In this document: positions 45,191-53,253 of the stretch, in pieces
Layout: the number at the start of each line of letters is the position of its first letter
How positions within the stretch are numbered: position 1 is the stretch's first letter
Assembly (NCBI RefSeq): GCF_009176305.1
Contig: NZ_BLAJ01000005.1
Location: 310,001 to 374,000 of the forward strand
Origin: Martinezella dioscoreae
Lineage (GTDB): Bacteria; Pseudomonadota; Alphaproteobacteria; Rhizobiales; Rhizobiaceae
Direction: 5' to 3'
DNA length: 64,000 nucleotides
Position numbers and translations under genes: made by a program
The notes under the pieces: generated by a model
Databases searched by the model: none
What the model saw: only the letters and a program-made list of their open reading frames with translations
Told to the model about the DNA's origin: nothing

Positions 45191-45590
45191 GCGCGAAACC
45201 GAAAGAAAATCAACAAATTCTTAATGATAAAAAATGCCTGTCTGCTCGGATGGTTAAAATTCATGACTTTGGTGGAAAGGAATGTCCGATAGTCTTAGTG
45301 AAATTAACTCAAGAAACTATCAAGAATAAAGTGATAGTGCCTCCTTTGTTAGAAAAGATCGAATACAGATATTCAAGAGCATTTGAATATACAAATTACA
45401 TTCAGTTAATCGGTCAACTTTCAACAGACATCTCATCAACACGCCGCCAACAAAACAAAACTATATGCCGATAAGACAAGAATATTTCGAAAGTACCCGA
45501 AAAGCGAAGGTATCTGGCGAATTCAAAAGTATAAGTATGCAGCGTTTCTTTAAAACAAGGCTATGCGACGATGCGCGCAGGATAAAGAAC
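45191..45590. other. AT-rich spacer without a convincing gene
   Basis: Base composition drops sharply compared with the genes on either side. The only open frame (45250-45474, plus, 74 residues) uses AT-rich codons, has no ribosome-binding site and no recognisable motif. The stretch may be an AT-rich promoter region for the small RNA, or a remnant of foreign DNA. Confidence 0.5.
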
Positions 45591-45616
45591 AAAAAATTTT
45601 GAACTGTTGTTCAAAA
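45591..45616 (-). terminator. Terminator of the divK-pleD operon
   Basis: On the minus strand TTTTGAAC and GTTCAAAA form a perfect 8-base-pair stem around AACA (45616-45597), followed by six further T residues (45596-45591). It lies 55 bases after the pleD stop. Confidence 0.85.
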
Positions 45617-45670
45617 CCTGAAAAATACCCTCAATATTCATGGGCGGCCGCATTTCTCCGCCATTCATCC

Positions 45671-47044
45671 CTAGGCCGCTGAAGCTACAACCCTGTTGCG
45701 TCCTGCTCTTTTGGCCTCGTAAAGCGCAAGGTCCGCCTGCTTCATCAACTGCTCCGGCGTCTCGATCGTCTCCAAACGGCACGAAATTCCGAAGGATGCG
45801 GTGATGTTAAGCGCAACACCGTTTTCGCGTAATTTCACCGGCATATTTTCTACCGCAGCGCGTAGTCGTTCCGCGACCGCGGCGGCCGTATCGGCAGGCG
45901 TATCCGGCATAACCACAACGAACTCCTCGCCCCCATAACGGCATGCGAGATCTGCGCCGCGTACCGTGGAACGGATTCTCGCGGCAAATTCCTTGAGAAC
46001 TTCATCGCCGGCATCGTGGCCATGGGTGTCGTTGACGGTCTTGAAGCGATCGATATCGGTAATCAATATCGAGAGCGGCCGGCCCCGCGCCAGGGAACGG
46101 TCGAAAAGCACCTTGAGGTGATTGTCGAGATAGCGCCTGTTATGCAGGCCGGTGAGCGCATCGGTGACGGCAAGCTCGATCGTCTGCTGTACGCTGGCGC
46201 GCAGGCGATCATTATAGCGTTTGCGGCGTATCTGAGTGAGGCAGCGCGCGACGAGTTCGTTCGGATCGATCGGCCGGACGATATAGTCGTTGACACCGAG
46301 ATCCAGCGCGCGGACGATCATGTCGTCTGCGCCCTGCTCCGTCACCAGCAGCACGGGCAGAAAACGCGTGCGCTCCAGCGAACGAAGCTGCGAGCAGAGC
46401 CGCAGCGGGTCGTAGTCGTCGAAATTCGAATTGACGATGACCAGTTCGAACGCCCGTTCAGCAGCCTCGAACAGAGCGGCCTGCGGATCGGACATTGCGA
46501 CGACCTGGGCGATCGGCTTGAGCGTGCGGATGATACGCTCCTGCGAATTGGCGCGGCCATCGACCAGCAGTACCTGGCCGGCTTCCTCGGTGCGGCCGTC
46601 GCCAGCCCGCATCAGATCGTCAATACCGAAATTGCGCGCAGTCTCGTTGCGCATATGCAGCTCATCGCTCAATGTCTTCAAGCGAAGCAGGCTCTTGACG
46701 CGCGAAATGAGCTGCAGGTCGTTGACGGGCTTGGTCAGGAAATCGTCGGCACCGGCCTTCAGGCCGCGCACACGGTCGGCAGGCTGATCGAGCGCCGTGA
46801 CCATTACGACGGGTATATGGGCGGTGCGGGGATCGGATTTCAGGCGTTCGCACACCTCAAAACCATCCATGCCGGGCATCATAATATCGAGGAGGATGAG
46901 ATCGACCTGCGTGCCCGCGCAAATGGCGAGCGCCTTCAGGCCGTCTTCGGCTGTCAGCACTTCGAAATATTCGGCAAGCAGCCGCGCTTCCAGAAGCTTC
47001 ACATTGGCCGGAATATCGTCGACTACCAGGATGCGTGCGGTCAT
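45671..47044 (-). CDS. pleD: Response regulator diguanylate cyclase PleD
   Basis: This encodes 457 residues. It makes c-di-GMP during the swarmer-to-stalked type transition. Domains: REC 1 (ILVVDDIPANVKLLEARLLA, phospho-acceptor in LILLDIMMPGMDGFEV), a degenerate REC 2 (about 150-270), and a C-terminal GGDEF domain with active-site RYGGEEFVVV. The inhibitory I-site RGAD lies five residues before the GGEEF loop, so product feedback is expected. It follows divK on the same strand after 16 bases, the usual alphaproteobacterial operon. Confidence 0.97.
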   Translation of the reverse strand: MTARILVVDDIPANVKLLEARLLAEYFEVLTAEDGLKALAICAGTQVDLILLDIMMPGMDGFEVCERLKSDPRTAHIPVVMVTALDQPADRVRGLKAGADDFLTKPVNDLQLISRVKSLLRLKTLSDELHMRNETARNFGIDDLMRAGDGRTEEAGQVLLVDGRANSQERIIRTLKPIAQVVAMSDPQAALFEAAERAFELVIVNSNFDDYDPLRLCSQLRSLERTRFLPVLLVTEQGADDMIVRALDLGVNDYIVRPIDPNELVARCLTQIRRKRYNDRLRASVQQTIELAVTDALTGLHNRRYLDNHLKVLFDRSLARGRPLSILITDIDRFKTVNDTHGHDAGDEVLKEFAARIRSTVRGADLACRYGGEEFVVVMPDTPADTAAAVAERLRAAVENMPVKLRENGVALNITASFGISCRLETIETPEQLMKQADLALYEAKRAGRNRVVASAA

Positions 47045-47060
47045 CAGCTCTTCCCCATCA

Positions 47061-47432
47061 TCAGGCGTCGCCCAGATAGGTCTTTATGGTCTCAATGAAT
47101 TTCGGTACCGAAATCGGCTTCGAGACATAGGCCTCGCAGCCACCTTGGCGAATGCGCTCCTCATCGCCCTTCATGGCGAAGGCCGTGACCGCGATCACAG
47201 GGATCACGTGAAGATCGTCGTCTTCCTTCAGCCATTTGGTGACCTCCAGACCGGAAACTTCCGGCAGCTGGATATCCATGAGGATCAGATCGGGACGGTG
47301 CTTGCGCGCGAGATCGAGCGCTTCCATGCCGTTGCGGGTCTGGATCGTCGTGTAGCCGGACGCTTCGATCAGATCGCGAAAGAGCTTCATATTGAGCTCG
47401 TTGTCTTCTACAATCATTACCTGCTTAGGCAT
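47061..47432 (-). CDS. divK: Single-domain response regulator DivK
   Basis: This encodes 123 residues from the ATG at 47432 (MPKQVMIVEDNELNMKLF). Only a receiver domain is present: acidic pair VEDNE, phospho-acceptor Asp in LILMDIQLPEVSG, threonine in AVTAFAM and lysine in VSKPIS. DivK relays the DivJ/PleC signal to CtrA control of the cell cycle. It is the promoter-proximal gene of the divK-pleD unit. Confidence 0.97.
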   Translation of the reverse strand: MPKQVMIVEDNELNMKLFRDLIEASGYTTIQTRNGMEALDLARKHRPDLILMDIQLPEVSGLEVTKWLKEDDDLHVIPVIAVTAFAMKGDEERIRQGGCEAYVSKPISVPKFIETIKTYLGDA

Positions 47433-47563
47433 GGAAAGCTGTCCCTGCATCCGGTATTGCATCCATTCTCTCGAAATATAGGGTCGCGAGGAACCGATTC
47501 CAGAAATACTTGAATCGCAAACTACCGGCATTTGGTTGAAAAATAGGTAACTCACCCGTCAAA

Positions 47564-47872
47564 ATGCAAAGTAACTTCAAGAACCCGAAGAAGAGCGCGG
47601 CCGACCCGCAAGAGACTGCCATTGCCGTACTCGGCTGGCTGGCCAATGAACCGGATATGTTCGGCCGCTTCTTGGCGCTGACCGGCATAGAGCCGGCACA
47701 GGTGCGCAACGCCATCAACGAGCCGGCCTTTCTTGCCGGTATGCTCGATTTTCTCATGAACCACGAACCGACATTGCTGGCCTTCTGCGAGGCCAGCGGC
47801 ATTGCGCCGGAGGCCGTCGCCGCTGCATCGGCGCATTTTTCGCCGCCAGGCCTTGCCTCTGGAGAATACTGA
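47564..47872 (+). CDS. DUF3572 protein
   Basis: This encodes 102 residues. The family pattern AIAVLGWLANEPDMFGRFLALTG and FLAGMLDFLMNHEPTLLAFCE is clear. It is a small helical protein of unknown function that is common in rhizobia next to divK. It is divergent from divK over about 130 bases and 2 bases upstream of the HAD-like gene, so those two are cotranscribed. Confidence 0.88.
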   Translation: MQSNFKNPKKSAADPQETAIAVLGWLANEPDMFGRFLALTGIEPAQVRNAINEPAFLAGMLDFLMNHEPTLLAFCEASGIAPEAVAAASAHFSPPGLASGEY

Positions 47873-47874
47873 TC

Positions 47875-48522
47875 ATGGATGCCCCGATCGAATTCGACGT
47901 ATCGCATATCCGGCTGCAGGAGCGGCCGCTGATCGTTTGCGATGTCGACGACGTCGTCTTGCACTTCTTTGCGCCCTTCCTGACCTTCATCGAGGCAGAA
48001 GGCCATGAATTCCTGCCGCGTTCCTTCCGGCTGACGGGCAACATCGTCTCCAAGGCCAACAGCTCTGCGCTGGAAGAAAAGGATGTTCATCGGCTGATCG
48101 GAGCCTTCTTCGAGGCACAGGAAAAATGGCAGACACCACTCGATCGCGTGGTCGATACGCTCGGCGAATTCTCGAAAGACGCTGACATCGTTTTCCTCAC
48201 CGCCATGCCGCCGCAGTTCTGGGAACAGAGGCGGCGACTGCTGGACAGACTCGAGCTTACCTATCCACTGCTCGCGTCGCTGCAGCCCAAGGGGCCGATC
48301 GTGCGCTCGCTGCATCGGCGGCGCGAGATGCCCCTCGCCTTCGTCGATGATATGGCCCACAATCTGCATTCGGTCAGCGAGCATGTTCCGGAGTGCCTCC
48401 TCATCAATCTGAAACCGGATTCCATCGTCCACCGCATGGCACCGGCAGCGGCCGCGGGTATTCCAGAAGCCAACGAATGGAGCCAGGCAGCGCCGCTGAT
48501 CCAGGCCCATATCGCGCGCTGA
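47875..48522 (+). CDS. HAD-superfamily-like hydrolase
   Basis: This encodes 215 residues from the ATG at 47875, two bases after DUF3572. The HAD nucleophile motif is in LIVCDVDDVVLHFF (DxDxV). The second motif threonine is in DIVFLTAMP. The late acidic motif is in LAFVDDMAHN. The cap is small and helical. Substrate is unknown. The family match is by motif only. Confidence 0.78.
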   Translation: MDAPIEFDVSHIRLQERPLIVCDVDDVVLHFFAPFLTFIEAEGHEFLPRSFRLTGNIVSKANSSALEEKDVHRLIGAFFEAQEKWQTPLDRVVDTLGEFSKDADIVFLTAMPPQFWEQRRRLLDRLELTYPLLASLQPKGPIVRSLHRRREMPLAFVDDMAHNLHSVSEHVPECLLINLKPDSIVHRMAPAAAAGIPEANEWSQAAPLIQAHIAR

Positions 48523-48539
48523 CGCCGCCCAAGCTGCCC

Positions 48540-49118
48540 TCAGAGCACGAGGCGCATCAGAGGCCTGCCATCCTTGCGCTTTGCAACTTCCAAAAATCCG
48601 GCGGCCTCGAAGATGCGCTGCGAACCGACATAGAGACCGACGGATTTCGACTGCTTGGTACGCTCGATCGGACAGCCTTCGAGCAACCGCGCGCCTGACG
48701 CACGGGCAAAATTCACGGCCTCCGACAACATGCGGTGGCTGTGTCCCTTGCCGCGATCCTTCGAATTCATGAAGAAGCAGCTCACCGCCCAGACGGAACT
48801 GTCTTCCGCATCGGCGGGATCGAGCGGACGCGACACCGTTTTCGGCGAGTTCCATTGCGGCAGCTCTGCACGCGGACCGACCTGCACCCAGGCGATCGGT
48901 TGTCCATCATTATAGCCTAGAAGGCCGGGCGGCGGCCCAGCCGAGATTCGCTCGCGGATCAACTGCTTCTTTGCTGCTGCATCCATCGTCTTGCGCTGCG
49001 ATGTCGGGACGCGGAAATAGGTGCACCAACAGCCATAACAGGCGCCGCTTGGTCCAAATAACGTCTCGAAATCGTCCCATCGGTCCGGCGTCAACGGCTG
49101 CACGATTAAATTCTGCAC
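48540..49118 (-). CDS. GNAT-family N-acetyltransferase
   Basis: This encodes 192 residues from a GTG at 49118 preceded by GGGGAGG. The frame opens earlier at 49157. Features are GACYGCWCTYFRVP near the start (an unusual cysteine cluster), VSCFFMNSKDRGKGHSHRML (motif A with RGKG) and IFEAAGFLEVAKRK (motif B). Substrate is unknown. It is divergent from dinB. Confidence 0.85.
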   Translation of the reverse strand: MQNLIVQPLTPDRWDDFETLFGPSGACYGCWCTYFRVPTSQRKTMDAAAKKQLIRERISAGPPPGLLGYNDGQPIAWVQVGPRAELPQWNSPKTVSRPLDPADAEDSSVWAVSCFFMNSKDRGKGHSHRMLSEAVNFARASGARLLEGCPIERTKQSKSVGLYVGSQRIFEAAGFLEVAKRKDGRPLMRLVL

Positions 49119-49201
49119 TCCCACCTCCCCGGCAGTTTTCCAGCTTGAGACTCGCAAGCTTAGAACATAAAGTGGCGATGTTCAATTTTTGTTCTCGTTC
49201 C

Positions 49202-50491
49202 ATGACCCATGCGCCCGACAAGATCTCCGGCTTCTGTCGCGATTGCTTGAGCGAGCAATCGGCCATGCGCACGCGCTGTCGGAGCTGCGGCAGCCCCCGC
49301 CTCGTTTACCACCGGGAGCTCTATGGGCTGACGTTGGCGCATATCGATTGCGATGCCTTCTATGCCTCCATCGAAAAACGCGACAATCCGGAGCTCGCCG
49401 ATAAGCCTGTCATCATCGGCGGCGGCAAGCGCGGCGTCGTCTCCACCGCCTGCTATATCGCCCGCATCCACGGGGTGCGCTCCGCCATGCCGATGTTCAA
49501 GGCGCTGGAAGCCTGCCCACAGGCTATCGTCATCCGTCCAAACATGGAGAAATACGTCCGCGTCGGCCGCGAGGTTCGAGGCATGATGCAGGACCTGACG
49601 CCGCTGGTTCAGCCGCTTTCGATCGACGAAGCGTTTCTTGAACTCGACGGCACGCAGCGGCTCCATCACGATCCGCCGGCTCGCATTCTCGCCAAGTTCG
49701 CCAAGCGGGTGGAGCAGGAAATCGGCATCACCATCTCCGTTGGGCTGTCGTACTGCAAGTTCCTCGCCAAGGTGGCCTCCGACCTGCAGAAGCCGCGAGG
49801 CTTCTCCGTCATCGGCAAGGAAGAGGCCCTCTCCTTTCTGAAGCCACGGCCAGTCACGACGATATGGGGTGTCGGCAAGGCCTTTGCCGCGACGCTCGAA
49901 AGCGATGGCATCCGCACTATCGGCCAATTGCAGGCCATGGAGGAAGGCGATCTCATGCGCCGTTACGGCGTTATCGGGCAGCGGCTTTTCCGTCTCTCAC
50001 GAGGGATCGACGACCGAACCGTGCATCCCAACGAAGCGGCGAAAAGCGTGTCTTCCGAAACCACCTTCTTCGAAGATATCGGGCGCCATGAGGATCTCGT
50101 GCCGATCCTGCGCGATCTCTCCGAGAAGGTTTCACGGCGTCTGAAACGCAGCGGCATTGCCGGCCAGACCGTCGTGCTGAAGCTCAAAACCTCGGATTTC
50201 AAGATCCGCACGCGTAACCGCCGTCTGGAGGACCCGACCCAATTGGCGGACCGGATTTTTCGCACCGGCTTGCGGCTGCTCGAGCCCGAGACGGACGGCA
50301 CGAAGTTTCGCCTCATCGGCATCGGCGTCACCGATCTTGGCGATGCCGGACGCGCAGATCCACCCGATCTTATCGACGTGCAGGCTGCGCGACGGGCTGC
50401 GGCGGAAGCAGCCATGGACAAGCTGCGAGAAAAATTCGGCAATAAGACAGTCGAAACCGGCTACACGTTTGGCGACAAAAACCACAAATAA
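49202..50491 (+). CDS. dinB: DNA polymerase IV with an N-terminal zinc-finger-like extension
   Basis: This encodes 429 residues from the ATG at 49202 (MTHAPDKISGFCRDC). An ATG at 49178 would add 8 residues. It is a Y-family translesion polymerase. Catalytic residues are in HIDCDAFYASIEKRD and SIDEAFLEL, with the finger VVSTACYIARIHGVRSAMP. The little-finger domain follows (about 300-415). The 35 residues before the polymerase core hold CRDC and CRSC (Cys 12, 15, 26, 29), a likely zinc-ribbon that classical E. coli DinB lacks. The C-terminus lacks an obvious beta-clamp motif. Confidence 0.94.
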   Translation: MTHAPDKISGFCRDCLSEQSAMRTRCRSCGSPRLVYHRELYGLTLAHIDCDAFYASIEKRDNPELADKPVIIGGGKRGVVSTACYIARIHGVRSAMPMFKALEACPQAIVIRPNMEKYVRVGREVRGMMQDLTPLVQPLSIDEAFLELDGTQRLHHDPPARILAKFAKRVEQEIGITISVGLSYCKFLAKVASDLQKPRGFSVIGKEEALSFLKPRPVTTIWGVGKAFAATLESDGIRTIGQLQAMEEGDLMRRYGVIGQRLFRLSRGIDDRTVHPNEAAKSVSSETTFFEDIGRHEDLVPILRDLSEKVSRRLKRSGIAGQTVVLKLKTSDFKIRTRNRRLEDPTQLADRIFRTGLRLLEPETDGTKFRLIGIGVTDLGDAGRADPPDLIDVQAARRAAAEAAMDKLREKFGNKTVETGYTFGDKNHK

Positions 50492-50681
50492 CAATTATTT
50501 AGCACAAGTCACCACATGGTGATTTTTGGCTGTGTCGCAAATAATCGCGCCACGCGCGCGATTCTTTCGCGCGAAAAAGCTCGGATTCAAACTTTTTTGG
50601 TAAATTTCCATTAGGACTTGGATTCTGTAACTTTTCGGCGGCGTGAACTCGTCGCCGAGTGTGTTTTGCGTACGGGTTCCT

Positions 50682-51725
50682 ATGCGTCTATCGGCTGTAT
50701 CGACCATTTTTCTCGCCTGCCTGACGATTTCAGGCTGCGCCGCCCGAGGTGAGCGCGAAGCCGCGCAAGCCGCACCGCCTTCGAAAGAATTGACGAGTTC
50801 CATTGCAAAGACCAGCAGGCCGGTGCCGTCGGTCGAAATCGGCGAAACGGTTTCGCGCGTCGAGCGACAGCAGGCTCTCGCAGTCGCCATGCCGACGAAC
50901 CTCCGTCCGGAGGGGATCATGCCTTCCGATCAGAGCGACGACGGTGACGCACCCGTGCCGCTGCAGCGGCCGCTCGCCATGCTCTCTCCATCAAACCCGA
51001 TGCCCCGCGCCCTGAGGCAGCAGCCGATGCAGATCTACAGCCATCGCTTCCGCGATGCCAAGCCGATCAACTTCGGTACGTCTACCTCGCCCCGGAAGCT
51101 CGCCGTCCATGGCGTCGACGTCTCGCGCTGGCAGGGCGAGATCGACTGGGATACGCTGCGCACACAGGGTGCGAACTTCGTCTACATCAAGGCAACGGAT
51201 GGCGGCGATCATCTCGATCCCATGTTCAAGAAGAACTGGCGTGCCGCCCAGCAGGCCGGCCTGAAGCACGGCGCCTATCACTTCTTCTATTGGTGCCGGA
51301 CTGCGGGAGAGCAGGCCGACTGGTTCATCCGCAACGTGCCCAAGGAGGCCGGAGCGCTGCCGCCTGTCATCGACGTCGAATGGAACGGCGAGTCGAGCTG
51401 CAAGCGGCGTCCTTCGCGAGAGCAGGTTCTCGCCAAGATGCAGGTCTTCATGGACAAGCTGGAAAAGCATTACGGCCAGCGTCCGATCGTCTACACCGCA
51501 CCGGATTTCTATCGCGACAATCTGAGCGGCGAGCTGCTCGACTATCCCTTCTGGCTGCGCGCCGTGGCTCAACATCCATCCAAGGTCTATCCGGGCCGTA
51601 AATGGCTGTTCTGGCAATATTCCGGCTCCGGCGTATCCCACGGCGTCGAAGGCAGGATCGACCTCAACGCCTTCCACGGCAGCGAGCAGGACTGGCACAA
51701 CTGGGTGGCCTCCAACGTCCACTGA
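50682..51725 (+). CDS. GH25-family lysozyme-like lipoprotein
   Basis: This encodes 347 residues from the ATG at 50682 (MRLSAVSTIFLACL). The lipobox TISGC at residues 17-21 marks a lipoprotein. A disordered stretch (about 25-130) leads to the GH25 domain: VHGVDVSRWQGEIDWD (catalytic Asp), YIKATDGGDHLD, YHFFYWCRTAGEQADW, and the acid pair in PPVIDVEWNG. It would cleave glycan strands of peptidoglycan. It precedes the L,D-transpeptidase gene on the same strand. Confidence 0.9.
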   Translation: MRLSAVSTIFLACLTISGCAARGEREAAQAAPPSKELTSSIAKTSRPVPSVEIGETVSRVERQQALAVAMPTNLRPEGIMPSDQSDDGDAPVPLQRPLAMLSPSNPMPRALRQQPMQIYSHRFRDAKPINFGTSTSPRKLAVHGVDVSRWQGEIDWDTLRTQGANFVYIKATDGGDHLDPMFKKNWRAAQQAGLKHGAYHFFYWCRTAGEQADWFIRNVPKEAGALPPVIDVEWNGESSCKRRPSREQVLAKMQVFMDKLEKHYGQRPIVYTAPDFYRDNLSGELLDYPFWLRAVAQHPSKVYPGRKWLFWQYSGSGVSHGVEGRIDLNAFHGSEQDWHNWVASNVH

Positions 51726-51919
51726 TCGCACATAAGCCGCAGATTTCATTCATCGCCGAAGCAGAGTGTGGCCGCTCCGCTTCGGCGATGCTGTATTGGG
51801 CTGGCATTCGGCGAACTCACGTTTTCATGGACGCGGAAAGGCATGAGTTTTCGGCAAGTCTTCCTTAAACTTCGAAGTCTAACCTTCGGCACAACGAGTA
51901 TTGCGTTTTGGTTGTGTCT

Positions 51920-53191
51920 ATGAAGCCATTTTTGTTGCTGGGGCTCGCGCTGTTGTCAGCCACCGCCCTTTCTCATCCCGTCTTTGCTGCGCCGGATGCC
52001 CGCACCCTGCAGATTGTGGTGTCGAAGGACAGGCAGTCGCTTGCGGTCTATGACGGCGACAAAGTGATCGCGACTTCGAAGGTTTCCACCGGCAAGCGCG
52101 GGCACACGACCCCGAGCGGCATCTTCTCCATTCTGGAAAAGAAGGTCTATCACGAGTCCAACCTCTACTCGGCCTCGCCTATGCCCTTCATGCAGAGGCT
52201 GACCTGGTCGGGAATTGCGCTGCACGAGTCCAACTCGGTGCCGAATTATCCGGCGTCCCATGGCTGCGTGCGCATGCCGAAGGCCTTTGCCAAGACGCTC
52301 TATCAAATGACCGAGCGCGGCGTCCATGTCGTCATCGCCGATCAGCCGCTCGTGCCGCAGCCATTCGAAAACGCGACGCTGTTCCAGCCGCTGCCAGCTC
52401 CACCACCGGCGCTGTTTTCCGGCATCGAACTGCGCCCCATGACCGCGAGCTTCCTGCCGCAGGCACAACCGTTGCAGGTCGCGACGAATGACGTAACCTC
52501 GATCAAGATACCAAAGGCACAGGAGACTCTAGCGCCACCGGCCGATCCAGCGCCGCTCAGCATCCTCATCACCCGGCGCGGGCTGCGCGAAAACGTGCGC
52601 GACCTACAGGGCATCCTGAATGGAATGGGCTTTATCACCGGAACACCCGACGGGATGCTCGGGCCGGCGACGGTACAGGCGATCGAAGACTTCAAGAAGG
52701 CACATGATATCAAGACGACGGGCGGCCTTGTCAGTCCCACGCTGATGAAGGCGGTCTATGCCGCCGCCGGCAAGGGCGAACCGCCGAACGGTGCGATCAT
52801 GGTCCGCCAGAACTTCAAGCCGCTCTTCGAAGGCCCCGCAATTATCGCCGAGCCGCAAGAAGCGCTCGGCGTACATTTCTTCACCGCCAACGCGATCGAC
52901 CGGATCAGCGGAAAGGCCGACTGGTTCGGCATGACGCTCGAAGAAGATTTGAGCAAGCAGACGAAGAAGCGCTACGGCATCACCAGCGAGGAGCAATCGC
53001 AATCGTTCGACGCAGCCGGACAGGCGCTCAATCGCATCACCATTCCCGACGATATCCGTCACCGCATCGAGGATTTGCTGACAGCCGGGTCGTCACTGAC
53101 GATTTCCGATACCGGTGTGGGACCGGAAACCGGCAACGAGACCGATTTCATCACCATTACCAACAATGGCGCGCTGGGTAAGAAGGGCTAG
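51920..53191 (+). CDS. L,D-transpeptidase (YkuD) with peptidoglycan-binding domain
   Basis: This encodes 423 residues from the ATG at 51920 (MKPFLLLGLALLS). After a signal peptide the YkuD domain shows the catalytic SHGCVRMPKAFA with its cysteine nucleophile (about residue 118). A later PG_binding_1-like repeat (RDLQGILNGMGFITGTPDG) lies near residue 230-290. It can form meso-DAP 3-3 crosslinks or attach proteins to the wall. The proximity of a GH25 gene fits a wall-remodelling pair. Confidence 0.92.
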   Translation: MKPFLLLGLALLSATALSHPVFAAPDARTLQIVVSKDRQSLAVYDGDKVIATSKVSTGKRGHTTPSGIFSILEKKVYHESNLYSASPMPFMQRLTWSGIALHESNSVPNYPASHGCVRMPKAFAKTLYQMTERGVHVVIADQPLVPQPFENATLFQPLPAPPPALFSGIELRPMTASFLPQAQPLQVATNDVTSIKIPKAQETLAPPADPAPLSILITRRGLRENVRDLQGILNGMGFITGTPDGMLGPATVQAIEDFKKAHDIKTTGGLVSPTLMKAVYAAAGKGEPPNGAIMVRQNFKPLFEGPAIIAEPQEALGVHFFTANAIDRISGKADWFGMTLEEDLSKQTKKRYGITSEEQSQSFDAAGQALNRITIPDDIRHRIEDLLTAGSSLTISDTGVGPETGNETDFITITNNGALGKKG

Positions 53192-53198
53192 AGCCTTT

Positions 53199-53253
53199 TT
53201 GTTTTTACGCAATTCCGGACGGAAAACCGCTATCCACTTTTCCTGGAATTGCT
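53199..53253. repeat. Rhizobial intergenic palindromic repeat
   Basis: Between the convergent L,D-transpeptidase and dnaE genes lies GCAATTCC (53209-53216) with its complement GGAATTGC (53245-53252), and inside them GGAAAA pairs with TTTTCC. Sequence of this type, preceded by a T-rich 'TTTTTACGC', is a frequent intergenic element in Rhizobium and Sinorhizobium. The right edge abuts the dnaE stop codon. A T-rich tract on the left makes it usable as a terminator for dnaE. Confidence 0.72.

Noticed and set aside
45250..45474. 74-codon plus-strand frame in the AT-rich gap
   Set aside because: No ribosome-binding site, no motif and low GC. It is reported only as part of the spacer.
45548..45562. 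15-base match with 62010-62024
   Set aside because: One or two exact 15-base matches are expected by chance within 64 kb. Here the shared bases fall in one terminator stem and one AT-rich spacer.
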